Positions 7,072 to 15,846 of a stretch of DNA of 64,000 nucleotides are shown here, in pieces; position 1 is the first letter of the stretch, and each line of letters opens with the position of its first letter. The position numbers were made by a program, and so were the translations under genes. The stretch is from NCBI RefSeq assembly GCF_003985145.1, contig NZ_ML133521.1:744001-808000 (forward strand), in the 5' to 3' direction. The notes beneath the pieces are model-generated. The model saw only the letters and a list, made by a program, of their open reading frames with translations. It was not told the DNA's origin and ran no database searches. The stretch is from Rhizobium anhuiense (GTDB taxonomy: Bacteria > Pseudomonadota > Alphaproteobacteria > Rhizobiales > Rhizobiaceae).

Positions 7072-9786
7072 TTACGATAACAGTTCCTTGAACATCCCGT
7101 TTTTCTCGGAAAGTTCGGGATAGTTTCCGGCTTCGGCCAATCCGCCGCGGTCGAAGAGCAGGATCCGGTCGAACATCTCCGCCAGCCGGGCATTGGAGAG
7201 CACCCAGATGATCGCCGGCCGTTGGCCTTCCTCGTGCAGATCCTCGATGATGTTACGGGTGATCCGATCCTGAACGCGCTGGTCGAGCGCCGAGAGCGGC
7301 CGGTTGAAGATGAAATAGTCCGAGCGCTTCAGGAGCGCGCGGGCAAGGTTCAGCTTCTGCCGCTGCACCATGGTCAGCCGCTTGCCGCCGGAGCCGACGT
7401 CGAATTCGAGGCCGATCGACAGCACGTCGTCGTAAAGGTCGAGCGCGTCGAAGAGTTCGCCCATGATGCCGCGGATGCGGTCGGAGGCATCGGCCTGCTG
7501 GTAGGCGATGCGGCCGAAGAGCACATTGTCCATCAGGCTTGCCGACGGGGTGAAACGTTCGGCGTCGTAGCGCTCGATCAACTCGGCGAGATCGGCCGGT
7601 ATATGCTCGTGGAACTGCTTGCGGGCGCTGACGATCTTGTCCATCAGCTCGTCCGTCAACAGGCCGAAGCGGTGGCGCGGCTCGATATAGGCAAAGCTCA
7701 GCCGGATGATGGCCGACCGTTCCTCAGGCGTTGCGTCCTCGAAGCGGCGGCTTTGCAGCTTCTGCAGCAGCGCCTGATAGGTCGGAATGTCGTCCGCCGT
7801 CATGAAGGTCAGTTGCTGGAAGAAGGGGTGGTCCGGCGGCAGGTCGTGGAAGAGTTCCACTGCGTTCTCGGCGATTTCGAGGCCCATGGCGTAGAGATCG
7901 GTGCTGAGGCCGGTCTCGCGGAATAGCTGTTGGAAATAGGGATGGGCGGCAAGCCGGCGATTGGTCATCAAAGGCCGCTTCATCGTGCCGAAGAGCAGGT
8001 TCTCGCCAACCGTCGCCTGGGCGTTATAGGCGTCGAAATCGAAAGGCACGACGATCGTGTCGAGCCCTTCGTCGCGCAGCCGGTCCCGCAGCGAGGCGCG
8101 TAGCGCCACGACGTGGTCGCTGACGGCAACGTGCACGTCGGTGTTGACGGTCGAACGCAGCGCCAGATCGAGGATGTCCTGCGAGATCAGGACGGCGTCT
8201 AGCACCGGGCGGATCGCTTTCAGCAGGTCCTCGGGCCCGCTGGCCCCTGCTGCCTTGTAGTCCACCCAGTCGCTGTTGAGGTCGAGCGTCGGATTGCCGG
8301 CCTTCACCGCCTCGGCGGAATGCCATTTATACTCCAGCGCTTCCCTCTCGTCATAGACGGGATCGGTCATCGGCGCGTGCTTGAGGCCGTAGAGCAGATT
8401 GCTGGCGAGCGTGCCGTGGAAGAAGAAGGTGTCGGCCGAGGCATAGGAGATCCGCCGGCCGGTGATCGATTCCGGCAGGTCCAGCAGATCGCGGCCGTCG
8501 ATGGTGATGCGGCCGGAATCCGGCCAGACCATGCGTCCGAGCGCTTCGGCGAAGGCTTCGGCGCCACTGCCGTTCGGGCCGACGATCGCCACCGTTTCGT
8601 TCGGCTTGATCTCGACGGAGACGTGGTCGACGAGGCGGGCGCCGCTGTCGTCGGAGAGCGACAGGTTGGTAACGACGAGCGCGCTCGTCAGTGCGCCCAC
8701 CGGAGCAGTGGCGAGTTCCTGGATGCGGCTGTCGATCAGCGGCTCGACGTTGAACTGCTCATAGACCTGCTGGTACTTCACCTGCACGTCCTGGCGCATC
8801 TGGTCCCAGTCGATCAGTTCCTTCAGCGGGCCGGGCAGGTCCTTGTAGGCCGATATGACCGCGACGAGCTGGCCGATGTCGAGCCGGCCCTGCAGCGCCA
8901 GATAGCCGCCGATCGCGTAGAACAGGAAGGGTGTCACCTGGGCGAGGAAGTTGTTGATGAACTTCACCAGGAACTTCCACTGGTAAAGGTCGTAGCGGAT
9001 CGAGAAGATCCGGCCGAGCCGCGAGGCGATGTCGGCGCGCTCGAGGTTTGACGTGTCGTTGCCGTGGATCGTGCCGATGCCCTCGACGATTTCGCCGACG
9101 CGGCCGGAAAGCTCGCGTGCCGTCAGCTGCCGCTGGCGGCCGAGCTCCAGCAGACGCTTGCGCATGCGGGGAATGACGACGGCCTGCACGCCGACGATGC
9201 CGGCGGCGATCATGCCGAGCCAGAAATTCTGGACGATGATGAAGGCGAGCGCCGTGATCGCCTGGCCGCCGAGAAGGGCAGGCGAGACGAAGGCATCGCC
9301 GGTGAAGCCGCCCATCGGCTCCACTTCATCCTTGATCATCGTAGCGATTTCGGCCGATTTGACTCGCTTGAAGTGAATGGGCGGAAAACGCAGCACCCGG
9401 TCGATCAGCTCGAAGCGGATACGGCGCAGCATGCGCTCGCCGAGCCGGCCCTTATAGGTGTTGATGTAGAACTTGAAGAGGCCGTTCAGCACGACCAGCG
9501 CCAGAAACACCAGGCTGAGGGCCATCAGCATCTGGAAGCGGTTGAGCTGCAACCCTTGAAAGAATTCGACATGGCCGATCAGCGGAATGTCGTAGGCAAT
9601 GTGCATGAAGGTCTGCTTTGCCCCGGGACCTTCGAAACCGTCACCCTGGATCGGTCCGTTGACGATCTGCTTCGGCAGGTCGAAGGACAGGAAGTAGGGC
9701 ACCATCGAGGCGGCGACGACAGCCAGAATCCACAGCTGCTGCAGCCGCGTGTTCTTCCAGATGTAGCGGGCGAGGCTTTTTTCCAT
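7072..9786 (-). CDS. ABC exporter-like protein with degenerate (pseudo-ATPase) nucleotide-binding domain
   Basis: A 904-residue protein with an ABC type-1 exporter membrane domain (residues about 15-320: helices near 17-35, 86-105, 170-205, 285-300) followed by an ABC-like domain interrupted by about 330 extra residues. Every catalytic motif is altered. Walker A reads GPNGSGAEA at 403-411 (the Lys is gone), the signature is LTMVQ at 804-808 instead of LSGGQ, Walker B ends FIFNRP at 825-830 instead of ILDEP/A, and the H-loop position holds VLSN (862-865). Three copies of a Q-loop-following motif (NLLYG, NLLFG, NVLFG near 463, 597, 754) are present. The reading frame is intact and well coded. 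It lies downstream of three glycosyltransferases, suggesting a role in glycan handling, but transport activity is doubtful without ATPase residues. The gene start lacks a strong ribosome-binding site. Confidence 0.8.
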   Translation of the reverse strand: MEKSLARYIWKNTRLQQLWILAVVAASMVPYFLSFDLPKQIVNGPIQGDGFEGPGAKQTFMHIAYDIPLIGHVEFFQGLQLNRFQMLMALSLVFLALVVLNGLFKFYINTYKGRLGERMLRRIRFELIDRVLRFPPIHFKRVKSAEIATMIKDEVEPMGGFTGDAFVSPALLGGQAITALAFIIVQNFWLGMIAAGIVGVQAVVIPRMRKRLLELGRQRQLTARELSGRVGEIVEGIGTIHGNDTSNLERADIASRLGRIFSIRYDLYQWKFLVKFINNFLAQVTPFLFYAIGGYLALQGRLDIGQLVAVISAYKDLPGPLKELIDWDQMRQDVQVKYQQVYEQFNVEPLIDSRIQELATAPVGALTSALVVTNLSLSDDSGARLVDHVSVEIKPNETVAIVGPNGSGAEAFAEALGRMVWPDSGRITIDGRDLLDLPESITGRRISYASADTFFFHGTLASNLLYGLKHAPMTDPVYDEREALEYKWHSAEAVKAGNPTLDLNSDWVDYKAAGASGPEDLLKAIRPVLDAVLISQDILDLALRSTVNTDVHVAVSDHVVALRASLRDRLRDEGLDTIVVPFDFDAYNAQATVGENLLFGTMKRPLMTNRRLAAHPYFQQLFRETGLSTDLYAMGLEIAENAVELFHDLPPDHPFFQQLTFMTADDIPTYQALLQKLQSRRFEDATPEERSAIIRLSFAYIEPRHRFGLLTDELMDKIVSARKQFHEHIPADLAELIERYDAERFTPSASLMDNVLFGRIAYQQADASDRIRGIMGELFDALDLYDDVLSIGLEFDVGSGGKRLTMVQRQKLNLARALLKRSDYFIFNRPLSALDQRVQDRITRNIIEDLHEEGQRPAIIWVLSNARLAEMFDRILLFDRGGLAEAGNYPELSEKNGMFKELLS

Positions 9787-9968
9787 GGCTAACCGTCAGC
9801 TTGCTGGGACATTCCGGGGGCGCGATCCGGGCGCCGGGACAGGGAGGAAGCTTGAGAACAGGACCATGCAGCCGGACCGCCGATATCGCAATGAAAACAA
9901 GGCGAAGCGACCGGCTGCAGAAACGCCGATTCTCGCCGGAACTTTGCTTATATCACAGGAATTTTGGA

Positions 9969-11114
9969 TTAGGCGAGCGATTCGGCAATCAGTGAGCGAA
10001 TGATGCCGGCCGTCTTCTCCGCCCCGGCGAGATCGAGCAATACCGACCGCCGTCGCGGCGCTGCAAGCGCCTTTTCGACAGCCTCCTTCAGATGGCCCGA
10101 CGTCAGTCCCTTTTCCGGCAGGATATCGGCAAGATCAAGCGCCTGCAGCCGTTCGGCGCGCACCGTCTGTTCGGTCTCGCCGTCGGCGACGAAGGGGATG
10201 AGGATCGCCCGGCATTGGGTGCGCAGGAGATCGCCGACCGTGTTGTAGCCCGCTTGCGAGATCGACACCTTCGCGCCGTGCAGCAGCGAGGGAAAATCCC
10301 TGCGGAAGCGCACCAGCGTCACATTCGCGGGCGCGTCCCGCGACAGCGCGGCGAAATCGGCCTCCGGCAGGTTCGGGCCTGATATCAGCAGCCAGCGAAG
10401 ATCATCGGGCAGCATCGCTGCCGCCTGTTTTGCCGCGCCGATCAGTTCGGCGCCGACCGCGCCGCCGCCCGCCGATGCGATGATGTCGAAGGTCTCGATC
10501 GGTTCCGGCGCCGGTGGAGGTGCGACGAGGCCGGTGTAACGCAGCCTGTCGGCGATCTCGGGTGTCAGCGGGAAGGTGTCCTCAAGCCTGACGAAGCCGG
10601 GATCGCCATGGACGAGCACGGCATCGAAATGCTCCTTGACCAGTGCGACGGTCTCGGCGTCGCGGCCGGCCTTGCGGTTTTCCTGCAGGATGTCGCGCAC
10701 CGAGCTTACAAGTTTCGGCCGGGGTTCGGCGTTTTCGATCGCGGCAAGCAGCGGCAGCAGTTCGAAGCGCATCTGCCGCCGGCCGAAGGGGAAGGCTTCG
10801 ATGATCACGACATCGGGCCTTGCGGCATGAAAGGCCTCGAGCAGCCGCTCGCGGCGGGCATTGAGGAACTCCTCGCCGGCCGGCCGGCCATCGGCATCGG
10901 CGAGGCCGGAGAAGCCAGCATTGCTGGCGACGACCGCCGGCAAGGCGACGGTCTTGATGCCCTCGGCGGGAAAACCCGGCACCGGCAGGCCGCCGGTCAC
11001 GACGGTCACGTCGAAGCCGTCCTTGACCAGCGCATTGGCGATACGGCTGGCGCGGGCGATGTGGCCGATGCCGAGCAGGTGCTGGACGTAGAAGAAGATG
11101 CGTGGTGCCGTCAT
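9969..11114 (-). CDS. MurG-like (GT28-type) glycosyltransferase
   Basis: A 381-residue GT-B-fold glycosyltransferase-like protein. The N-terminus FYVQHLLGIGHIARA resembles the nucleotide-sugar glycosyltransferase start with a Gly-rich loop and His, and the C-terminal half has SQAGYNTVGDLL and a PFVADGETEQ stretch that correspond to the donor-binding region of MurG-like enzymes. The start at 11114 overlaps the stop of the upstream glycosyltransferase as ATGA. It is related in layout to the gene at 12368-13576, so the cluster has two MurG-like paralogues around a GT4 enzyme. Substrate unknown; a surface polysaccharide or glycolipid is the likely product. Confidence 0.8.
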   Translation of the reverse strand: MTAPRIFFYVQHLLGIGHIARASRIANALVKDGFDVTVVTGGLPVPGFPAEGIKTVALPAVVASNAGFSGLADADGRPAGEEFLNARRERLLEAFHAARPDVVIIEAFPFGRRQMRFELLPLLAAIENAEPRPKLVSSVRDILQENRKAGRDAETVALVKEHFDAVLVHGDPGFVRLEDTFPLTPEIADRLRYTGLVAPPPAPEPIETFDIIASAGGGAVGAELIGAAKQAAAMLPDDLRWLLISGPNLPEADFAALSRDAPANVTLVRFRRDFPSLLHGAKVSISQAGYNTVGDLLRTQCRAILIPFVADGETEQTVRAERLQALDLADILPEKGLTSGHLKEAVEKALAAPRRRSVLLDLAGAEKTAGIIRSLIAESLA

Positions 11115-12358
11115 GACGCCTTCTGCCATTCGGCCTCGAACAGGCCGGTGAGCTGTCTGATGCTGGAGTGATAGTCGAAATGTTGACGCACCTGGCGTTC
11201 GGCCGCATCGCCAAGACGCTTGCGCAGCGCCGGGTCGCGGATCGCCGCTTCCAGCGCTCCGGCGAGCTTCGCCGGATCCTCGGGCGGCACGACGAGGCCG
11301 TTTTCACCGTCCTTCAAAAGCTCCGGCACGCCGGATACGTCGGTCGAGAGGCAGACGAGCCGCTGGCTCGAGGCTTCCACAAGCACGTTCGGCAGGCCGT
11401 CGCGGTCGCCGTTGGCGGCGATGCGGCAGGCCAGCGCGAAGAGGTCGGCGCGGCGGTAATGGTCGAGCACCTCTTCCTGCGCCAAGGCGCCTTTCCAGAC
11501 GATGCGACCGGAGATGCCGAGTTCGGTGGCCAGGACTTTCAGTTTTGCGAGCTCCTCGCCGCCGCCGATATGGTCCATGCGCCAGTGCAGGTCAGCGGGC
11601 AGCAGGGCCAGGGCCTGCAGCAGTACGTCATAACCCTTCTTCTCGACGGCGCGGCCGACGCTGAGGATGAAGGCCGGATCGTCGGGGTCGCTGCCGGTGC
11701 GGTCCGACCGTTCGCCGGCAAAATGGCCGAAGCGGGCAAGATCCAGACCGTGATAACTCAGATGCACCGCATCCTTTCGGTCGGTCAATTCCCGCATGTG
11801 TTCGTAGCCCGTTCTGGTGCAGGTGACCGCCCAGCGGGCGCTGCCGAGTTTTTCGTGCAGTTCCCAGTCCGGCGACGTCCAGATGTCCTTGGCGTGCGCC
11901 GAACAGGTCCAGGGCGTGCCCGTCAGGATGCTCGCATATTCCGTCACCGAGGCGGGCGTGTGGATGAAATGCGCATGCAGCCATTCGCCGCCATCCGGCC
12001 ATTCGCGTCCCAGCACCAGCGCCTGGCCGAGACGGCGGAAGCGGTTGCGGGAGATGTCGCGCTTGAGATCGGCGAGGAAGCGTTTGATCAGCGCCGTGAA
12101 GCCGGGTTTGGAGAAGCCGGCGATCAGGCCCTTCAGCACGCGGATCGGCTCCTCGTGCAGATATTCCGGCAGATAGACGACGCGCGCCCTGATCTCGTCA
12201 TGCACGGGATGACGCTTCCTGTCGGTCGGCCGGCGCATGGAAATCAGCGTGAGGTCGAAGCCGGCCTTTTCGAGGCCGAGCAACTCCTGGGCGATGAAGG
12301 TTTCCGAAAGGCGGGGATAGCCTTTCAGTACGACGAGGATCTTGCGGCGTGGTGGCAA
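11111..12358 (-). CDS. GT4-family glycosyltransferase
   Basis: A 415-residue retaining glycosyltransferase of the GT4 type. It has the N-terminal domain start VVLKGYPRLSETFI, a second-domain start FILSVGRAVEKKGYD, and the donor-site segment GLPNVLVEASSQRL with the E-x7-E-like arrangement, followed by VSGVPELLKDGENGLVVPP. It starts 9 bases after the upstream gene and overlaps the next by 4 bases. Its role is inferred from the operon: assembling a saccharide with the two MurG-like enzymes. Confidence 0.87.
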   Translation of the reverse strand: MPPRRKILVVLKGYPRLSETFIAQELLGLEKAGFDLTLISMRRPTDRKRHPVHDEIRARVVYLPEYLHEEPIRVLKGLIAGFSKPGFTALIKRFLADLKRDISRNRFRRLGQALVLGREWPDGGEWLHAHFIHTPASVTEYASILTGTPWTCSAHAKDIWTSPDWELHEKLGSARWAVTCTRTGYEHMRELTDRKDAVHLSYHGLDLARFGHFAGERSDRTGSDPDDPAFILSVGRAVEKKGYDVLLQALALLPADLHWRMDHIGGGEELAKLKVLATELGISGRIVWKGALAQEEVLDHYRRADLFALACRIAANGDRDGLPNVLVEASSQRLVCLSTDVSGVPELLKDGENGLVVPPEDPAKLAGALEAAIRDPALRKRLGDAAERQVRQHFDYHSSIRQLTGLFEAEWQKAS

Positions 12359-12367
12359 GGCTGTGCC

Positions 12368-13576
12368 CTATTCCGCGCCGACGAGGGAAAGATGGCTGCC
12401 GCGGCCGTCGATCCAGCGGGCGACGGTTTGCGAGATGTGGTCCAGCCCTTCGAGACGCATATTGCCGCCGCTCTTCGAAGGCGGCTGGCGGGAGGGCAGG
12501 CGCTTCAGCGCCTCGGCCATGATGATCGGGTCGACCGACTGGTCCGGCAGCAGCATGTCGACGAGGCCGAGTTCACTGGCGCGCTTGGCGCGCAGGAGCT
12601 GTTCCTCGCGCGGCTTGACGCGCGGCACGATGAGCGCTGGCTTGTCGAAGGAGAGGATCTCGCAATAGGTGTTGTACCCGCCCATGGCGACGACACCGGT
12701 GGCGCCGTCGATCAGCTCTTCCATGTGATTGTCGAACTCGATCACCTCGATATAGGGGATGGCTTCCCCCTTCTGCACCAGCTTGGCGCGCTCGGCCGCC
12801 GGCATATAGGGCCCGAGCACGACGAGCGCCTTCTGCGTCAGCGTCGGATCGGCCTCGTAGGCGTTCATGACGTCGTGGACGAGATCGGAGCCGTCGCCGC
12901 CGCCGCCGGTGGTGACGAGGAGGTAATTATCCTTGCGGGCATTGATCGAGGTCTTGCCCTTGGAGACGCTGCGCTGCAGGAAGCCGACGAAATCCATCTT
13001 CCGGCGCAGGCTCGCCGGCACGTCGAGGCCGATCAGCGGATCGTAAAAGTCAGGCGGGCCATAGACCCAGACGCTGTCGTAATATTGGTCGATCTTCTGC
13101 ATGATGCTGTTCTTCTTCCACTCGGCCTCGAGCAGATGCGGCGCGTCCATGATCTCGCGCAGGCCGAGCACCAGGACGGTGCCGCGGGCCTTGAGATAGG
13201 CGAGCGTATCCTCGACCTCGCCCTTCAGCCCCATCGGCTCCTTGTCGACGATGAAGATATCGGGCTGGAAAGTCTCGGCGGTGTGGCGGATGCTCGATTC
13301 GCGCATCTTCAGCGTCTCGTGCAGGTCGATATGGCTGGCGAGCGACGTATATTCGCCGTTGCGCAGCTTGATGACGCTCGGGATCTTCACGAAGTCGACG
13401 CGGGCGCGGTAGTCGAAGGCGCCGGCGATCGTGGCACCCGAAATGATCAGAATGTTGAGGCCCCGATAATCCTCGACCAGAGCATGGGCAATGGCGCGAC
13501 AGCGGCGCAGATGGCCGAGACCGAATGTGTCGTGGCTGTACATGAGGATGCGCGCATCTTCGAGACGTCTGGACAT
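12368..13576 (-). CDS. MurG-like glycosyltransferase family protein
   Basis: A 402-residue protein of the same broad fold as its neighbour at 9969-11114. It begins ILMYSHDTFGLGHLRRC, keeps the C-terminal VAMGGYNTYCEILS motif that matches the donor-binding GGxNT loop, and has IVPRVKPREEQLLRA after it. The ATG at 13576 is chosen because AGAAGGG sits 6 bases ahead; an ATG at 13582 would leave no spacing. This is the first gene of a three-glycosyltransferase operon. Family membership is secure; substrate unknown. Confidence 0.78.
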   Translation of the reverse strand: MSRRLEDARILMYSHDTFGLGHLRRCRAIAHALVEDYRGLNILIISGATIAGAFDYRARVDFVKIPSVIKLRNGEYTSLASHIDLHETLKMRESSIRHTAETFQPDIFIVDKEPMGLKGEVEDTLAYLKARGTVLVLGLREIMDAPHLLEAEWKKNSIMQKIDQYYDSVWVYGPPDFYDPLIGLDVPASLRRKMDFVGFLQRSVSKGKTSINARKDNYLLVTTGGGGDGSDLVHDVMNAYEADPTLTQKALVVLGPYMPAAERAKLVQKGEAIPYIEVIEFDNHMEELIDGATGVVAMGGYNTYCEILSFDKPALIVPRVKPREEQLLRAKRASELGLVDMLLPDQSVDPIIMAEALKRLPSRQPPSKSGGNMRLEGLDHISQTVARWIDGRGSHLSLVGAE

Positions 13577-13672
13577 GGGCATCCCTTCTGGGGTGAGCAA
13601 CATACTTAGCACCCCCACCGTCCGGAGGCCGCAAGGCGGGGGCGGCGCCGTGAGGCGCCGCCGAGCTTTCTG

Positions 13673-14845
13673 CTATTTGTAGGGATCTGCCGCATCACGC
13701 AAGCCGTCTCCCAGAAAGTTGAACGCCAAAATGACAAGAACAACAGGAATGATCGGATAGAGCAGCCAAGGATAAAAGGCGATGACGCTGACGCTTTTTG
13801 CTTCGGTGAGCAAAATGCCCCAGCTGGTGATCGGCGGACGAAGGCCGAGGCCGAGGAAGGAGAGCGCGGTTTCGCCGAGGATCATGCCGGGGATCGAAAT
13901 TGTCGCCGAGGCGATGAGATGCGACATGAAACCCGGCACCAGATGCCGGCCGATGATGCGCGGCGTGCTGGCGCCCATCAGCTGTGCGGCCTGCACGTAA
14001 TCCTCTTCGCGCAGCGCCAGCAGTTTGGAGCGCACGGCGCGCGCTAGCCCGGTCCAGTCGATGATGCCGAGGATCACCGTGATGCCGAAATAGATGACGA
14101 TCGGGCTCCACGTCACCGGCATGATGGCGGCCAGCGCCATCCACAGCGGCAGGCTTGGCAGCGACTGCAGCACTTCGATCAGGCGCTGGACGATGAGATC
14201 GAAAACGCCGCCCCTATAACCGGCAAGCCCGCCGATGACGATGCCGAGCACGAAGCTGATCGAAATGCCGATCAGGCCGATCGTCAGCGATATCCGCGCT
14301 CCGTAGAGGATGCGCGAGAGCACATCGCGGCCGAGCCGGTCGGTGCCGAGCAGGAACATCTGGCCACCGATCGCCGGGCAGACGAGGTGATAGTCGGAGG
14401 CGACGACGCCCCAGAACTTGTAGCCATCGCCGCGGCAGAAGAAACGGATCGGCTGCACGTCGTTCGGCCTGTCGGCATAGACGCGATGCAGCGTGTCGAT
14501 ATCGAGCGTCATGCTGCGGCCATAGACGAAGGGCCCGACGAAGCTGCCCTTGTCGAAGAAGTGGATGGTCTGCGGCGGCGCATGGATGAAATCGACGTTG
14601 CGCGTGTGCAGGCCGTAGGGCGCCAGGAACTCGACGATCAGGATCATCAGGTAGATGACGGCGAGAAAGATGCCGGAAATCAAGGCCAGCCTGTGCTGCT
14701 TGAACTTCCACCACATCAGCTTTTTCTGCGAGGCGAGATGGATGCGCGATTGCGCCGCCGTCATAGTTTCGGTCGCGTGCGGATCGAAGGGCGCGGTCGA
14801 GACGTAGTGCGGCAGCGGTGCGCCGGGTGCGGGAAGGGGCGACAT
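13673..14845 (-). CDS. ABC transporter permease, peptide/opine type (DppC-like)
   Basis: A 390-residue inner-membrane permease. It has an N-terminal cytoplasmic extension, a first helix near residues 52-75, a large periplasmic loop (about 75-165), then the binding-protein-dependent permease core. The EAA loop, which contacts the ATPase, is visible as ALREEDYVQAAQLMGAS. The family extension GTDRLGRDVLSRILYGARISL is clear. The start base overlaps the stop of the companion permease by one base. It is the last gene of a four-gene import operon. Confidence 0.9.
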   Translation of the reverse strand: MSPLPAPGAPLPHYVSTAPFDPHATETMTAAQSRIHLASQKKLMWWKFKQHRLALISGIFLAVIYLMILIVEFLAPYGLHTRNVDFIHAPPQTIHFFDKGSFVGPFVYGRSMTLDIDTLHRVYADRPNDVQPIRFFCRGDGYKFWGVVASDYHLVCPAIGGQMFLLGTDRLGRDVLSRILYGARISLTIGLIGISISFVLGIVIGGLAGYRGGVFDLIVQRLIEVLQSLPSLPLWMALAAIMPVTWSPIVIYFGITVILGIIDWTGLARAVRSKLLALREEDYVQAAQLMGASTPRIIGRHLVPGFMSHLIASATISIPGMILGETALSFLGLGLRPPITSWGILLTEAKSVSVIAFYPWLLYPIIPVVLVILAFNFLGDGLRDAADPYK

Positions 14846-15843
14846 TATTTGGTGCTCCTGCCTTGCAGACGGATGCGGGGATCGAGGAAGCCGAGCGCGA
14901 TGTCGGAGATCAGCACGCCGATGACGTTGAGGAAGGCCAGGAACATCAGGAAGGAGCCGGCGAGATACATGTCCTGGCTCTGCAGCGCCTTGATGAGCAT
15001 CGGCCCGGTCGTCTCCAGCGACAGCACGATGGCGACGATTTCGGCGCCGGAGATGATCGACGGCAGGATCGAGCCGATATCGGCGACGAAAAAGTTGAGC
15101 GCCATGCGCAGCGGATATTTAACCAGCGCTTTGAGCGGCGGCAGGCCCTTGGCGCGGGCGGTGACGACATACTGCTTCTGCATCTCGTCAAGCAGGTTGG
15201 CGCGCAGCCGCCGGATCATGCCGGCCGTTCCCGCCGTGCCGACGATGATGACCGGGATCCAGAGGTGAGAGAGGATCGATCGTGCCTTCTCCCAGCTCAT
15301 CGGCGCCGAGATATATTGCTGGTCCATCAGATGGCCGATCGAGACGCCGAACCAGATATTGGCGAAATACATCAGGATCAGCGCCAGCATGAAATTCGGA
15401 ATGGCGATGCCCATCAGGCCGAGGAAGGTGAGCCCGTAATCGCCCCAGCTGTACTGATGCGTGGCCGAATAGATGCCGATCGGAAAGGCGATCAGCCAGG
15501 TGAGCAGGATCGTCGTGAAGGAGACGAGGATCGTCAGCCAGAGCCGCTCGCCGACCACGTCGGAGACCGGCAGCTGGTATTCGAAGGAGTAGCCGAAATC
15601 GCCGTGCAGCATGCCGCCGACCCAGTAGAAATAGCGCACGATTTCCGGCTTGTCGAAACCGTATTGCTGGCGCATCTCCTCGATTTCCTGGAGATTGGCG
15701 GTCTCGCCGGAAGCGCGCAGCTCGGCGATCTGGCTCTCGAAGAAGTCGCCGGGCGGCAGCTCGATGATGGTGAAAACCAGCGCCGAAATGACGAAGAGCG
15801 TCGGCACCATGGCGGCGATGCGCCAGAGAATGTATCTGAGCAC
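14845..15843 (-). CDS. ABC transporter permease, peptide/opine type (DppB-like)
   Basis: A 332-residue permease with about six helices. The start FVISALVFTIIELPPGDFF and the EAA-loop region YVVTARAKGLPPLKALVKYPLR are typical of the DppB side of family 5 transporters. It begins 3 bases after the binding-protein gene and overlaps the DppC-like gene by 1 base. It forms the heterodimeric membrane channel with the product of 13673-14845. Confidence 0.91.
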   Translation of the reverse strand: MLRYILWRIAAMVPTLFVISALVFTIIELPPGDFFESQIAELRASGETANLQEIEEMRQQYGFDKPEIVRYFYWVGGMLHGDFGYSFEYQLPVSDVVGERLWLTILVSFTTILLTWLIAFPIGIYSATHQYSWGDYGLTFLGLMGIAIPNFMLALILMYFANIWFGVSIGHLMDQQYISAPMSWEKARSILSHLWIPVIIVGTAGTAGMIRRLRANLLDEMQKQYVVTARAKGLPPLKALVKYPLRMALNFFVADIGSILPSIISGAEIVAIVLSLETTGPMLIKALQSQDMYLAGSFLMFLAFLNVIGVLISDIALGFLDPRIRLQGRSTK

Positions 15844-15846
15844 GCC

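Noticed and set aside
7072..9786. Calling the ABC gene a pseudogene
   Set aside because: The frame is intact over 904 codons with normal composition and conserved-looking layout; the motif changes look like divergence, not decay.
11168..13609. 813-codon plus-strand open frame over the glycosyltransferases
   Set aside because: Antisense to three recognised genes; composition typical of a shadow frame.
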